Source of the DNA: Halonotius terrestris
Lineage (GTDB): Archaea; Halobacteriota; Halobacteria; Halobacteriales; Haloferacaceae
Direction of reading: 5' to 3'
Length of the DNA stretch: 64,000 nucleotides
Assembly: GCF_006861665.1 (NCBI RefSeq)
Contig: NZ_RKLU01000006.1
Location: forward strand, 18,665-82,664
In this document: positions 42,373 through 52,280 of the stretch, in pieces
Numbering within the stretch: the first letter of the stretch is position 1
How the letters are laid out: every line of letters starts with the position of its first letter
Made by a program: the position numbers and the translations under genes
Notes under the pieces: generated by a model
The model's input: the letters and a program-made list of their open reading frames with translations, nothing else
What the model was told of the DNA's origin: nothing
Database searches by the model: none

Positions 42373-45300
42373 ATCTGAAAGCTGATTTCAATTTTCAGGC
42401 TTGATGCCTCATCTGGAATGTGCTCGAACAGGTCCTGCACGTTCGTGTAATCCTGTTCAGACTGCAATGTCAAACTTACCTGAGTTCGTTCGACATCAGC
42501 CGTCCCCTGTAATGCACTGGGAACGCCTTCTCTGTCAGGTAATATGAAAGTGACGTCGCCGTACTCGACGCTCCCCGTCTGGTGGTTGTTCCGCCACTTG
42601 CTCCGCATCGCGGCGACGTCGTCGCCATTATACTCGAACCGCCAAGTGTCAGCATCTATGTCGGCCTTCCGGAACGGATAGCCAGGTACCCAGTCGGTGG
42701 CCTTGTCCGACCCGGTCGTGTTAACCACGTACTCCGGTTCCTCGTCCTTCCCGATGTTCTCCAGCAGGAACGTCCGCACCATGTACTCGGTAACGCTGTC
42801 GTCGAAGCGGTCGGTGACCTTGTTGACCGTGAACTGGTCATCCGGTTCTAGTTCCTCAATGTATGCCAGAATCTGGTCACCGATTCGGTCGGATACCGTC
42901 GGGACGATCTTGACTGTCGTCGGCTCCCGGTCCCCGAGCGATCCGAGATACCGACCGCCGGCCTCCAGCACGTAGTCGTCGACGAGGAACTCGTTGACCG
43001 CCTCACGAGCAACCGATTCGGTCTCGTCCGGCGGCAGGAACACCGCTTCGTCCGACCGAACCTCTCCGATGATCGTGTCGAGATTCGCGTACCCGTCGTC
43101 GTTGATATGCTCCTCGATACGGTCCACGAGGGACGATGAACCGACGACCTCCGCACCGCCGACATCGCGGAGTGTCGCGTCGGATTGCGGCTTTTCCAGG
43201 ATCTCGTTGCCTTTCACGATGACGTACTGATCCTCACGGGCGAGCCTGCCGATAGCCCGCATCACAACGTCGTGGCTATCGCCTTCGATCCAGATCTCGC
43301 CGTCTTCAACGAGCTCCAGTTCGAAGTCACCAATGTCGAGTGCAGTCGTCCCGCTCCCGAACCGCTGGCGGAGCTCCTGCTCGGCGTCATCGACGCCCCA
43401 TACATCTACTTCGTCCTGCTGAACGAGCACAGTGTCCAGTGAGCTTCCGGATAGGTCGTCACGGAACCCACCAGTATCACGGGCGAGTACCGGCTTGCCG
43501 TCGAGTGCTTCGACGGTTGCGTTCAACACATCGTTGGCACTGCCGGGAATCGGGAGTTGTGGATCACGGAGGAACTGTTCATAGATATCCTCGACTGATA
43601 TTTCTCCACGTCGCTCCAGAAGGTCCTCGGCGATGTCCCAGACATGCGACTGGAGGTCGAATGGGTCAGCTGCCGCAGAGTCCGCAATGTTCGAGGCGTC
43701 GAGTTCCGCCTCGTCGAGGACGAAGACATCGAGATCCATCGGCTCCACTTTCGCCCACTCCTCATCGTCCATCAGATTGTCGCCGTCGATCACATCGCCG
43801 TAAAGGAGTTGAATCTCTTCACGGAGCTCGTTCTCCTCCTGCTCCATCATACTGCGAATCGAGGTGCGGATATCGTCGTCGAGAGACTCGTCGGCGAGTA
43901 CCTGTCGTGCGCCCTCAATGTACCGCGCCTTGTCGATGTACCGTGTGCCGGACTCGATAGCCTTGTCCCCTGAGGGCTGGACGAACACGAGTGTGTTGCG
44001 CCACTCGCGTCCGCGACCGTCGTTCGTGATGACCTTCTTCACCTCGTCCTGGGTCCACTGGCCGTCCTTCACGACGACCTTCACCTCACGGTCGTCCGGA
44101 ATGTCCCGCATATCGTTCGTCCGGAACCCGACTGGGTGCGCGGTCGAGCCGAAGATATCCGAGATGAAGTCCGCGATCTCGGCCTTCGCCGACGTCTCCG
44201 ACACATCCACAGCTGCGTTCCGGATGAGTGCGTTCGGGTTCTGCCGGTCACGGATGGCGTACTTCCCGTTCAGCTTGTGGAGGTGCCATGCAACGCCGTG
44301 TAATCGTTCGAGATTAAGAACGACATCGGAGACGAGGTCACCTGTCTGGTAGGCACCCATCACAATCTCCGACACTTCCGCACCCTCGCCCTCGCTCGGC
44401 TTCAGTGAGTAGAGGAGGATCGTGTTCAGGATGCGACGACCGTGAGGTACTTCCTCCGTGTCAACACGGCTTTTGATGTCACCGGTAGCGGCGTTCAGGC
44501 GTTCGTAGTTGATTTTCGCCAGTTCGTCCTCGAACTCGATGGCGTCAATGTCGCCGTGTGTGATCAGATCGGTCTGATCTTGCATCTGCAAGAGGACTTT
44601 CGAGAAGAGGTAGATCATCCCGCGTGTGTTCTGGTTACCCTCATCGGCGTAGTAGCGTGTCTCAAGGGCATCCAGAAGCACAGGGTGGAACGGATAGAGA
44701 TCGTGCATCTCGGACAGCAAGTCGTCGGGGAGGTCGACGTGTCCATCGGCCTGGTCGTACGCATCGAAGTACCCATTTACAATCTCTCGGGCCGCACTCT
44801 CGTTCACGGAATCTATCAGGCGATGGCGCAAGACCTCGCGCTTGTCCACCTGATTGTTCATATTGACTTCAACTGCTTGTTCACGGTTCAGGATATCATG
44901 GACCTCGGAGCCTTCCCGGAGTACCGATACAATCGTGTAGAGTTCGAGATCAGAGAGTGCGGTCGATTCGAGTAGCGACTGGAGAAACGCTTTATTTGCG
45001 CTCTTTCGGTCTCCTTGAAGCGTATCGAACCAGTCCTCCAATTCGTCCACGAAGAATGCGACTGTGGTGTCGCCGACAGCCTCCTGAATCGTCTGCATAT
45101 CGGGATAGCCACCCGACTCGAACGTTCCGGGATCGTAATCGAGTGCCTCGAAGAAAGGTTCCCACAGGTATTCGTACTGTTCGTTCTGCATCGCAACCGT
45201 GATTGGCGTCGCCGATTCCGGAAGGGCAGCGTTGAATTCCTCAATTGAATCACTTGCCCAAGTGCCTGCGGCGGCGGGATCATCGAAACAGTGGTACAGA

Positions 45301-45584
45301 GCCACCATCTGGTGGGACTTCCCACTGCCGTACGGACCATACAGTATATGCGTGCCCCGGGGGTCGTCTCCAGTCAAAGAATCACGAAGAATCGAGAGAG
45401 CCTCTCGAAGCCCCTGGGTCATCAGCGTCCGTTCGAAGAAGAGTGCTGCGTCAGACTCGAACTCGTCGTTGTCATCAACATTGTAGAGTTTTACCTGTCC
45501 ATCGATCTGCCCTTCTTCCCGAAGCTCCCGGCTGAGGGTTACTGTGTCTTCAAGCGTATTTGGTAAGGATCCCGTCTGTGCCAT
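42369..45584 (-). CDS. DUF499 AAA+ ATPase
   Basis: A 1071-residue protein from MAQTGSLPNTLEDTVTLS (an upstream ATG at 45617 would add 11 residues). HILYGPYGSGKSHQMVALYH is the Walker A (about 80-88), and TVAFFVDELEDWFDTLQGDR holds the Walker B-like DELED. LFFERTLMTQGLREALSIL at the start is the DUF499 hallmark. A C-terminal part with repeated mixed domains follows. DUF499 proteins are paired with DUF1156 methyltransferases in defence islands, presumably as the ATP-driven effector or remodeller. Its last 50 residues, near 42480-42540, switch from GC-rich to AT-rich composition. Confidence 0.85.
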   Translation of the reverse strand: MAQTGSLPNTLEDTVTLSRELREEGQIDGQVKLYNVDDNDEFESDAALFFERTLMTQGLREALSILRDSLTGDDPRGTHILYGPYGSGKSHQMVALYHCFDDPAAAGTWASDSIEEFNAALPESATPITVAMQNEQYEYLWEPFFEALDYDPGTFESGGYPDMQTIQEAVGDTTVAFFVDELEDWFDTLQGDRKSANKAFLQSLLESTALSDLELYTIVSVLREGSEVHDILNREQAVEVNMNNQVDKREVLRHRLIDSVNESAAREIVNGYFDAYDQADGHVDLPDDLLSEMHDLYPFHPVLLDALETRYYADEGNQNTRGMIYLFSKVLLQMQDQTDLITHGDIDAIEFEDELAKINYERLNAATGDIKSRVDTEEVPHGRRILNTILLYSLKPSEGEGAEVSEIVMGAYQTGDLVSDVVLNLERLHGVAWHLHKLNGKYAIRDRQNPNALIRNAAVDVSETSAKAEIADFISDIFGSTAHPVGFRTNDMRDIPDDREVKVVVKDGQWTQDEVKKVITNDGRGREWRNTLVFVQPSGDKAIESGTRYIDKARYIEGARQVLADESLDDDIRTSIRSMMEQEENELREEIQLLYGDVIDGDNLMDDEEWAKVEPMDLDVFVLDEAELDASNIADSAAADPFDLQSHVWDIAEDLLERRGEISVEDIYEQFLRDPQLPIPGSANDVLNATVEALDGKPVLARDTGGFRDDLSGSSLDTVLVQQDEVDVWGVDDAEQELRQRFGSGTTALDIGDFELELVEDGEIWIEGDSHDVVMRAIGRLAREDQYVIVKGNEILEKPQSDATLRDVGGAEVVGSSSLVDRIEEHINDDGYANLDTIIGEVRSDEAVFLPPDETESVAREAVNEFLVDDYVLEAGGRYLGSLGDREPTTVKIVPTVSDRIGDQILAYIEELEPDDQFTVNKVTDRFDDSVTEYMVRTFLLENIGKDEEPEYVVNTTGSDKATDWVPGYPFRKADIDADTWRFEYNGDDVAAMRSKWRNNHQTGSVEYGDVTFILPDREGVPSALQGTADVERTQVSLTLQSEQDYTNVQDLFEHIPDEASSLKIEISFQI

Positions 45585-45650
45585 CTTGATACTAAACCAA
45601 AGCTCAGTGACACCCAATAAACACTATGATCCTTTGAATACAATTTTGAG

Positions 45651-46172
45651 TTAGTAATCTTCAGCCATATCTGATGGAATCGGAGTGTGTGTGCAATTCG
45701 GCCGACTCGGGATTGTTACGGGTGTATCGTAGTTCTCGTTATCATACCGTTCTTTTAATCGATTAAGTAACGGGTCAATTTCCCACGTGTTGCCAGCTAG
45801 TTTTCTTGTACACTCTGACCTTCTGTTTTCGTGTGGTGAATGTGGAATATAGCATTCTGAGCACCCGAGTTCTTTCAATTGTAGAAACACCCCGTGGTTG
45901 TAGAAACGAAGAGCTTGCATTCGAACCAGGGCCTCATTCCAATCGCTGCTAAACGTATTATTATCGTGTGAATGTGGTGATTCACGTCGTGGGAGCTCTT
46001 TTAGAACACGTTCATACGCCTCTTGGTAGTCGATTTTGCAGTCAAAGAAGTCGATCAGAATATCTCGTGCATGTTGTTCTCGGTCACCGCCCTCTACCCT
46101 CTTTCCATGGATTGGGCGACCAGGAATGAGATCAGCGATCTGCGTTTGAAGGGCTTCGTTACCTCGGATTGC
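45651..46172 (-). pseudogene. 5'-truncated gene inside the defence island
   Basis: A minus-strand frame stays open for 173 codons, bounded upstream by TAA (46173-46175), and reads as real protein (RPIHGKRVEGGDREQHARDI, then LIDFFDCKIDYQEAYERVLK and WNEALVRMQALRFYNHGVF). No start codon exists in its first 84 codons; the first ATG is at 45920. A mutated or lost 5' end is more likely than a short 89-residue protein. It lies upstream of the DUF499 gene in the same orientation and may be the wreck of an original partner. Family not recognised. Confidence 0.55.
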
Positions 46173-46365
46173 TTAGGGGATTTCTAAGTAATGACTAGCC
46201 CACTGCGTCCTAATTGAGCACCTAACTTAATGTTATTTCACATTCACTTAGTGATTTGGTGGAATTCCAGCTACATATCGCTACTTCTGAAATAGAGGCC
46301 ACCTGGGTTGGTGCTTGATCGGTGGTCACAAAACGTATTTCAGGCACACTTGTTTGTACGGACGT

Positions 46366-48120
46366 ATGAGCGGGTACGACCTCGTCGATATCGAGGTCAC
46401 ACACGAATCTGCTGATGATCTTCTGGATTCGCTGTCTGAGGACGGTACTGATGGGAGTCACTTGCAGAGTATCCAGGCAGTCCGTCTGCAAGCAGGCCAG
46501 CCGGATTCAGAACTTCGATCACTGAAGGAGCTGGACGAGAACGCCGTCAAACTTCTCGAACACCAAGTGGATGCAGCCTACCGGGCTCTCTTCGAGATGG
46601 ACGGAAAAGCACTCTTGGCCGACGAAGTGGGCCTCGGAAAGACCATCGAGGTCGGGATGATTCTCAAGGAGATGCACTTCCGTGAAACGGACGAATCCGT
46701 CCTCATCCTCACTCCCGCACAGCTGGCCAAACAGTGGCAGGCTGAACTCCGAGAGAAATTCGGTCTTGACTTCGTCTGCAACTACGACGACGAATTCGAA
46801 GATTTCGACGCCCACGATTACATCATTGCGAGCATCGACACTGCGAAAAGCGAGCGACATCGTCAGACGGTTCTCGACCGCGACTGGGACGTTCTAGTCC
46901 TTGATGAGGCCCACTACGTTAAAAACGAAGAGACGGATCGTTACGACCTGATTGACCGGCTCTCCTACAACTATGCCTTCTTTTTGACTGCAACGCCGAT
47001 TCAGAACGAGCTGACTGACCTCTACAATGTGGTCTCGCTTCTCCGTCCTGGACTCTTTGGTACACGGGACGTCTTCCACCAATACTTCGTGAACAACAAT
47101 CAGGAGACACTGGTGAATCGAGACGAATTACAGGATCGGTTGAATAAGGTGATGATCCGGAATCGACGGGAAGACACGGATATCGATTTCACAGATCGGA
47201 CTATCGACACGCGAACCTTCGACCCGACCCCGAAGGAACGTGAACTCTACCAAGCAGTCTCCGACTACGTCAAAGGAGCTTACAGTCAGGACCAGGGGCA
47301 GAAGCTCGTGTTGATGCTGCTTCAGAAGGAGGTCGTCAGTAGCCCGGTAGCCCTGAAGCAAACCATCGAGAAGCGACTCTACGATCAGTCAGAGCTCACG
47401 CACGCAGATGAACTAGAGTCGATCTTGGATCTGATTGATGAGATCGATACCGTGACCAAACAGGAGCGACTCTTGGATATCGTCGAAGAAGCCCGCGACA
47501 ATGTTGAGATGGGGAGAGTCATCGTCTTCACTCAGTTCCGAGCAACCCAACAGCAGATCCTCGACAGACTCGCCTCGGAGGGATACACAGTTCACGCATT
47601 CCACGGCGGGCACTCAAGCAGCGAGAAGGAACAAATTGTCGAGGAGTTCGAAGAGGAAGGAGGGATCCTCGTATCGACCGACGCTATGAGCGAAGGGCGC
47701 AATCTACAATTTTGCAATATATTAGTCAATTTGGATTTGCCATGGAATCCGATGCGTGTTGAACAACGTATCGGACGTGTACATCGGATCGGCCAGAAGC
47801 GAGATGTGTTCATTTTCAATATGGCGTTGAAAGATACGGTCGAGGAGTACGTATTGGAACGATTGTACCACAAGATCGATCTCTTTCAGCAGAGCGTTGG
47901 GGAACTAAGCTCCATCCTGAGCCGCTTGGAAGAGTCGGGGACAAGCTTCGAAGACGAGATCTTCGAACGGTTGGTGGCCGCTGATTCCGAAGTCGATCTC
48001 GAAAACGATTTTGACGCGATGGCAGTTGACCTCCAGGAACAGCGCGAACTCGCTGATAAACTTGAGGAATTCAATAGCGGTGTGTTCGAAGGATTCGATC
48101 TGGGAGAGAGCGATGACTGA
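46366..48120 (+). CDS. SNF2/RapA-like helicase
   Basis: A 584-residue protein from MSGYDLVDIEVTHESADD (an upstream start at 46315 lacks context). Motifs are in order: Q-motif region LEHQVDAAYRALF, Walker A ADEVGLGKTIE, DEAH-type VLVLDEAHYVKNE, TATPIQN, and C-terminal FTQFRATQQQI, FHGGHSSSEKE, DAMSEGRNLQFCNILVNLDL and RIGRVHRIGQKR. It is a complete SNF2 motor without an added nuclease domain. The next gene overlaps by eight bases. This class is found with methyltransferases and nucleases in defence loci such as DISARM. Confidence 0.88.
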   Translation: MSGYDLVDIEVTHESADDLLDSLSEDGTDGSHLQSIQAVRLQAGQPDSELRSLKELDENAVKLLEHQVDAAYRALFEMDGKALLADEVGLGKTIEVGMILKEMHFRETDESVLILTPAQLAKQWQAELREKFGLDFVCNYDDEFEDFDAHDYIIASIDTAKSERHRQTVLDRDWDVLVLDEAHYVKNEETDRYDLIDRLSYNYAFFLTATPIQNELTDLYNVVSLLRPGLFGTRDVFHQYFVNNNQETLVNRDELQDRLNKVMIRNRREDTDIDFTDRTIDTRTFDPTPKERELYQAVSDYVKGAYSQDQGQKLVLMLLQKEVVSSPVALKQTIEKRLYDQSELTHADELESILDLIDEIDTVTKQERLLDIVEEARDNVEMGRVIVFTQFRATQQQILDRLASEGYTVHAFHGGHSSSEKEQIVEEFEEEGGILVSTDAMSEGRNLQFCNILVNLDLPWNPMRVEQRIGRVHRIGQKRDVFIFNMALKDTVEEYVLERLYHKIDLFQQSVGELSSILSRLEESGTSFEDEIFERLVAADSEVDLENDFDAMAVDLQEQRELADKLEEFNSGVFEGFDLGESDD

Positions 48121-49276
48121 GGCTTCGATTTCTGTCACGCAATCCGTGGTAGAGAAGTTTACAGAACGGTATCTATGCTCTCTCGGCTGTTCCATCGAGC
48201 AAAGCGACGACCACTGGGAGGTATCGGTACCTGAGGCCACGGAAACCGTAATCTCACAGGGGAAACACATGCTCATTCGCGGGGAGGTAAATCCAGATGA
48301 TGACGATGAGAACACGAAACGGCTGCATCCAGAGAGTGCGTTCTTTCAAGAGCTACTCCGAGAGGCTAGTGAACGGTCGCCTTCTGGTAAGGTGTCGATT
48401 GAGACCGACTCTGATATCGAGATTCCGGAATGGATCCATCACAGTTCTGTCGAGGTAGAGAATGCCCAATTCACTCCGTACTACGACCGCATAGCCATCG
48501 TGGTTCTCTTTCGTGTTGGTATCGAGACTGTCAGTGAATACCAGCAAGAGCTTCTACGCGCCATCGCTGTAGACACGCGGTCAGAGGAGATCCTTCCAAA
48601 ACTGGCTGAGACATTCCTTGATAGCACCAAAGTAGAGACGGAGACAGCCACTAGTGATGATGTTCAGCTGACCAAGACAAATATACGGCCTCTTCTCGAA
48701 ACAGCCCGGGAATTATTGCTGAAAAACGTACAGGGTAAGCTCGACTCTATTCATCGAGAAGCCTCACGTGCGGCAGATTCAGAAGTCGAAGAGTATCGTC
48801 AGATGCAACAACAGCGTATACAAGAGCTACAGGAAAAACACTCGAATCTGTCGTCAAAGATCAACGATCTAAGTGAGAAGATCAACTCCGGAGACGAGGA
48901 TTCACGAGTTCAAGCACTACGTGAACGGAAAGAACTCAAATCAGAGTATGAGGAACTCGACGAGACGCTTAACGAGTTACAGGAACGCCGTGACAGTGGA
49001 TTCCCCGAACGACAACGAGAAATCCGAGAGCGGCACTCACTCGACGTGCAGGTCAGACCCCTTACGCTGACTGAAGTTGAGTACGACCGAGGTGAGATCG
49101 ATTTCGAACTTGTAGATGGTAGCATACATCAAACCGTTACTCTCGGATACGGAAGTGGGATCGGTGTAGCTGATACAGTTCGCTGTTCGTCGTGTGAACG
49201 GAAACTCACCGAAGGCAACCCGATTCGAGCGATTTCGGATGGACTCAAATGCCAGAGTTGTACCAAAGAGCGGTGA
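48113..49276 (+). CDS. Coiled-coil protein with C-terminal zinc ribbon, SNF2 partner
   Basis: A 387-residue protein from MTEASISVTQSVVEKF, overlapping the helicase stop by eight bases. The N-terminal 190 residues form a mixed domain. A long coiled coil (EVEEYRQMQQQRIQELQEKH, then SNLSSKINDLSEKINSGDED and LKSEYEELDETLNELQERRD) follows. The C-terminus has a zinc ribbon CSSCERKL then GLKCQSC. It is probably a structural or DNA-targeting subunit of the helicase. Not recognised as a named family. Confidence 0.7.
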   Translation: MTEASISVTQSVVEKFTERYLCSLGCSIEQSDDHWEVSVPEATETVISQGKHMLIRGEVNPDDDDENTKRLHPESAFFQELLREASERSPSGKVSIETDSDIEIPEWIHHSSVEVENAQFTPYYDRIAIVVLFRVGIETVSEYQQELLRAIAVDTRSEEILPKLAETFLDSTKVETETATSDDVQLTKTNIRPLLETARELLLKNVQGKLDSIHREASRAADSEVEEYRQMQQQRIQELQEKHSNLSSKINDLSEKINSGDEDSRVQALRERKELKSEYEELDETLNELQERRDSGFPERQREIRERHSLDVQVRPLTLTEVEYDRGEIDFELVDGSIHQTVTLGYGSGIGVADTVRCSSCERKLTEGNPIRAISDGLKCQSCTKER

Positions 49277-49418
49277 TATGGTGACCTCTCGATGGTTCAT
49301 AAGAGCAATACCGCTGAGCGAATAGAGCTACCACACTCATTTGTCAATGAAACCGTGAAATAACTCGATCCTGAACGAATTCCGGTTATTTCTAGGAGAG
49401 TCTGGATTTACGGTATGA

Positions 49419-52280
49419 CTACTCATTAACGCTGGCTTCCGAACGATGTCCTTGACCAATTAGTTCGACTAAGCTCGCTTTCGAGAGTGGATCAATATCA
49501 ACGCGGGTTCCTTGTGCAGTATAGAAGATATCTGCAGTCACCTCTCGATCAGAGAACCATTCATTCAGCACGTGATAGTACACGCTGAGTTGCTTCCGAT
49601 ACTCATCCTCGGCCTGCCGTCCGAGGTCAGTTTTGAAGTCAATAATCTCGACAGTATCGGGACGAATGTGAACAAGGTCGACGATTCCAGAGATATTGAC
49701 CTGCTCGCCGTCGACGGTGAGTGGCAGATACGCATCCTCCTCAACTCGTAGCTCACCACCGAGCGAATCTATGAGTGACTTGAGGTGACGTTCATCGTCG
49801 TTCGTGGGCGCGACATCTCCTTCCAGTATGTACCGCTCAGCGAATTCGTGAGTCTGCGTTCCGAACGCGGTCCCTCTTCCGTCGGCGATATCCTCAAACA
49901 CATCATCACGCATCAGCGTATGCGGCGAGTGACCGACTGGACCATCCGGCGTCGGCACAGCAATCTGCAAGTGTGCCTGTGTCGTCTCGTCGATATCCTC
50001 TTTCTGAACGTTGGGTTCTAATTCCTCAAGGTCAACTGGGAGCTCTTCAATGAACCTGTTCGGGCTCTCGCCTGCAGCGAACACGAGGTGGCTCTCAGCC
50101 CGCGTCATCGCGACGTAGAGCAAGCGTCGTTCCTCATCATATCCACGCGGCAGGCACTTTCGAAGAACGTCGGCCCGCCAGTTGTCGTGAATATGAGGAT
50201 ACCCGTGATCGTCAGAGTAGAGTTTCCGTTGGCGTATCCCGACCGGATCGTCGAACGTGATCGCGTTACTGTTCCCGCCTGAAGGTGGGAAACAATGGGA
50301 GTTCATATTCGCAAGCAAGACAATGGGATGTTCGAGTCCCTTGGCCGCGTGGATGGTCTGGACCGTCACAGAGTTCATACCTGCACTCGCGTGGACTTCG
50401 TGGGTGCTTCCGTCCTCGATGCCGCGTTCAATAAATCGGATGAGGTCACCTCGTGTTAATGTCGTCGCGCTGTGGACGGACTGGATTGTTGTCAGCAGCA
50501 CGTCTGCGTAGGCCCCGTCGTAGTCGTACTGGGCGAATACACGCTGGGCAATCCCCCCGACAGTCTCTAAGGCTGCAAGCTCCGACTTGAACGCCTGCAT
50601 GTTGGTGGGGTACTCCTCGATATCGAGGACGTGTTTGACTTCGTCGAGCGTGTAACCAGCTTCCTCAAGCACGACTGCCCATCCCCGTTCCGCGTCGGAT
50701 TCGAGGATTCGCAGCCATGCTAGGAGGAGCTTCGCCGGGTCAGACCGGAACAACTCGATACCTCCTTCGTATGCCATCGGCAACCCATACTCTTCGGCGA
50801 CAGAGAGGATTTCTCGGCCAAAGTCACGAGTCCGGGTGAGGACGGCAATGTCACCGTACTCTGGCAGCCGAAGTTCCCCATCCTCTTCGACCTGATACGC
50901 GTCGTTCCCGACGATCTCCTGAATCTTGGTTAGAACGGCTTCGTGTTCGTCTTCGTGTTGAATCGCCTCTATCTGCGAATTTTCGTGAGAGGCGTTCGAG
51001 GAGAGCGACACAATACTATCTCGCACGGTTGTCTCGTCGACGTCGTCCGAACTCGCCGCTGGTGACACGAGGCTATGTTCCGAGAAGTCGAGAATCTTCT
51101 GGGTTGACCGGTAGTTCTCGATGAGTTCGATATCATGGATCGGTCGGGTCGACCACGATACTCTCTCGTGATCCTCGTTGAGTTCGTCGACGAACCGATC
51201 CAAGCGGGACTCGAATTCGGTTATATTCTCGACAGCAGCGTACTGGAACGAGTAAATGCTTTGCTTCCAGTCACCAACGACACAGATGTTGTTCGTGTTT
51301 GCAAGGAGGAGAGCAAGTTTGAACTGGATCTCACTAGAGTCCTGGAATTCGTCGATCATCACGTACTCGAAGGCGACATCGTCGCGGAGTTGATGGTCAT
51401 CGCAGAGCAGGACAAACGCGAACAGCTGGAGGAAGCTGAAGTTGAGGTAATTCCGACTGAGGGCGAACTCAAGGTACTCGTGGTAGATGTCGTGAACGAA
51501 GTTCTTGAGGCCCTCTCGCCGTTCGTCAAACACCAACTGTGCGACGCCATCAGGGACCTGCTTCTCACCCCATCCGCCACGGATTTCGTCTTCCTCGGGC
51601 GCGTCTGGGAGATAGCACTTGTCGTCCCCATAGCCTCCGAGCTTCGAACGAAGCTTCGATTGTTTGTTCCCGTCGTTTCGGGGCTGGTTCAGTTCGTCGA
51701 AGATCTCCCGAAATGCCTCGAAATCACCGTCCAAATACCGCTCGCCGTTGCGATACCAGCCTTCAACCGTCGGGAAGACACCTTTCGCCGCAAGCTGATT
51801 GATTAACCCGAGGAGTTCGACGGGTTCCTCGACGGCGCGGAAGAAGTCGTCGTACTCGGGGTGATCGTCGCTGAACCGACGGATGAACTCGCGGAACTGC
51901 GCCTTCTCGATGTTTTCGTCTTCGAGGATACGTGTGGACCCAGTGATGCGGTCGTCGATGCCGAGGAGCGTCGGTGCTTCGAAGCCGTCCTCCATAAGAA
52001 TATCGTGACAGAGGCTGTGGAACGTCTGTATCGGTGCGTCCGAGAGTTCACGCATCCCGTAGTCACAGTGGGCGACGATTCGATCCTTCATCTCTGTCGC
52101 CGCGTTGTTGGTGAACGTCACGAGGAGGAGGTCCTCAGGTTCGACATCGTCTTCGTCGACGATTTCGGCATAGCGACGGGTTACGGTGAATGTCTTTCCA
52201 GTCCCTGCGCCGGCGTCGACAATGTGGATGCCCTGTTTGCTGTCGATGAGGTCTTGCTGTTGATCGTTTGGAACAGTCAT
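49419..52280 (-). CDS. AddA/UvrD-like helicase-nuclease
   Basis: A 953-residue protein. Walker A is AGAGTGKTFTVTRR (about 22-35). LLLVTFTNNAATEMKDRIV (Ia), YVMIDEFQDSSEIQF (II), VVGDWKQSIYSFQYA (III), and VQTIHAAKGLEHPIVLLAN with YVAMTRAESHLVFA (V-VI) give a full UvrD/AddA motor. The last 170 residues carry a RecB-type nuclease (EDAYLPLTVDGEQVNISGIV, then EIIDFKTDLGRQAEDEYRK, DxK as DFKTD). ATGA overlap couples it to the AddB-like gene. It processes DNA ends with strand unwinding and cutting. Confidence 0.9.
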   Translation of the reverse strand: MTVPNDQQQDLIDSKQGIHIVDAGAGTGKTFTVTRRYAEIVDEDDVEPEDLLLVTFTNNAATEMKDRIVAHCDYGMRELSDAPIQTFHSLCHDILMEDGFEAPTLLGIDDRITGSTRILEDENIEKAQFREFIRRFSDDHPEYDDFFRAVEEPVELLGLINQLAAKGVFPTVEGWYRNGERYLDGDFEAFREIFDELNQPRNDGNKQSKLRSKLGGYGDDKCYLPDAPEEDEIRGGWGEKQVPDGVAQLVFDERREGLKNFVHDIYHEYLEFALSRNYLNFSFLQLFAFVLLCDDHQLRDDVAFEYVMIDEFQDSSEIQFKLALLLANTNNICVVGDWKQSIYSFQYAAVENITEFESRLDRFVDELNEDHERVSWSTRPIHDIELIENYRSTQKILDFSEHSLVSPAASSDDVDETTVRDSIVSLSSNASHENSQIEAIQHEDEHEAVLTKIQEIVGNDAYQVEEDGELRLPEYGDIAVLTRTRDFGREILSVAEEYGLPMAYEGGIELFRSDPAKLLLAWLRILESDAERGWAVVLEEAGYTLDEVKHVLDIEEYPTNMQAFKSELAALETVGGIAQRVFAQYDYDGAYADVLLTTIQSVHSATTLTRGDLIRFIERGIEDGSTHEVHASAGMNSVTVQTIHAAKGLEHPIVLLANMNSHCFPPSGGNSNAITFDDPVGIRQRKLYSDDHGYPHIHDNWRADVLRKCLPRGYDEERRLLYVAMTRAESHLVFAAGESPNRFIEELPVDLEELEPNVQKEDIDETTQAHLQIAVPTPDGPVGHSPHTLMRDDVFEDIADGRGTAFGTQTHEFAERYILEGDVAPTNDDERHLKSLIDSLGGELRVEEDAYLPLTVDGEQVNISGIVDLVHIRPDTVEIIDFKTDLGRQAEDEYRKQLSVYYHVLNEWFSDREVTADIFYTAQGTRVDIDPLSKASLVELIGQGHRSEASVNE

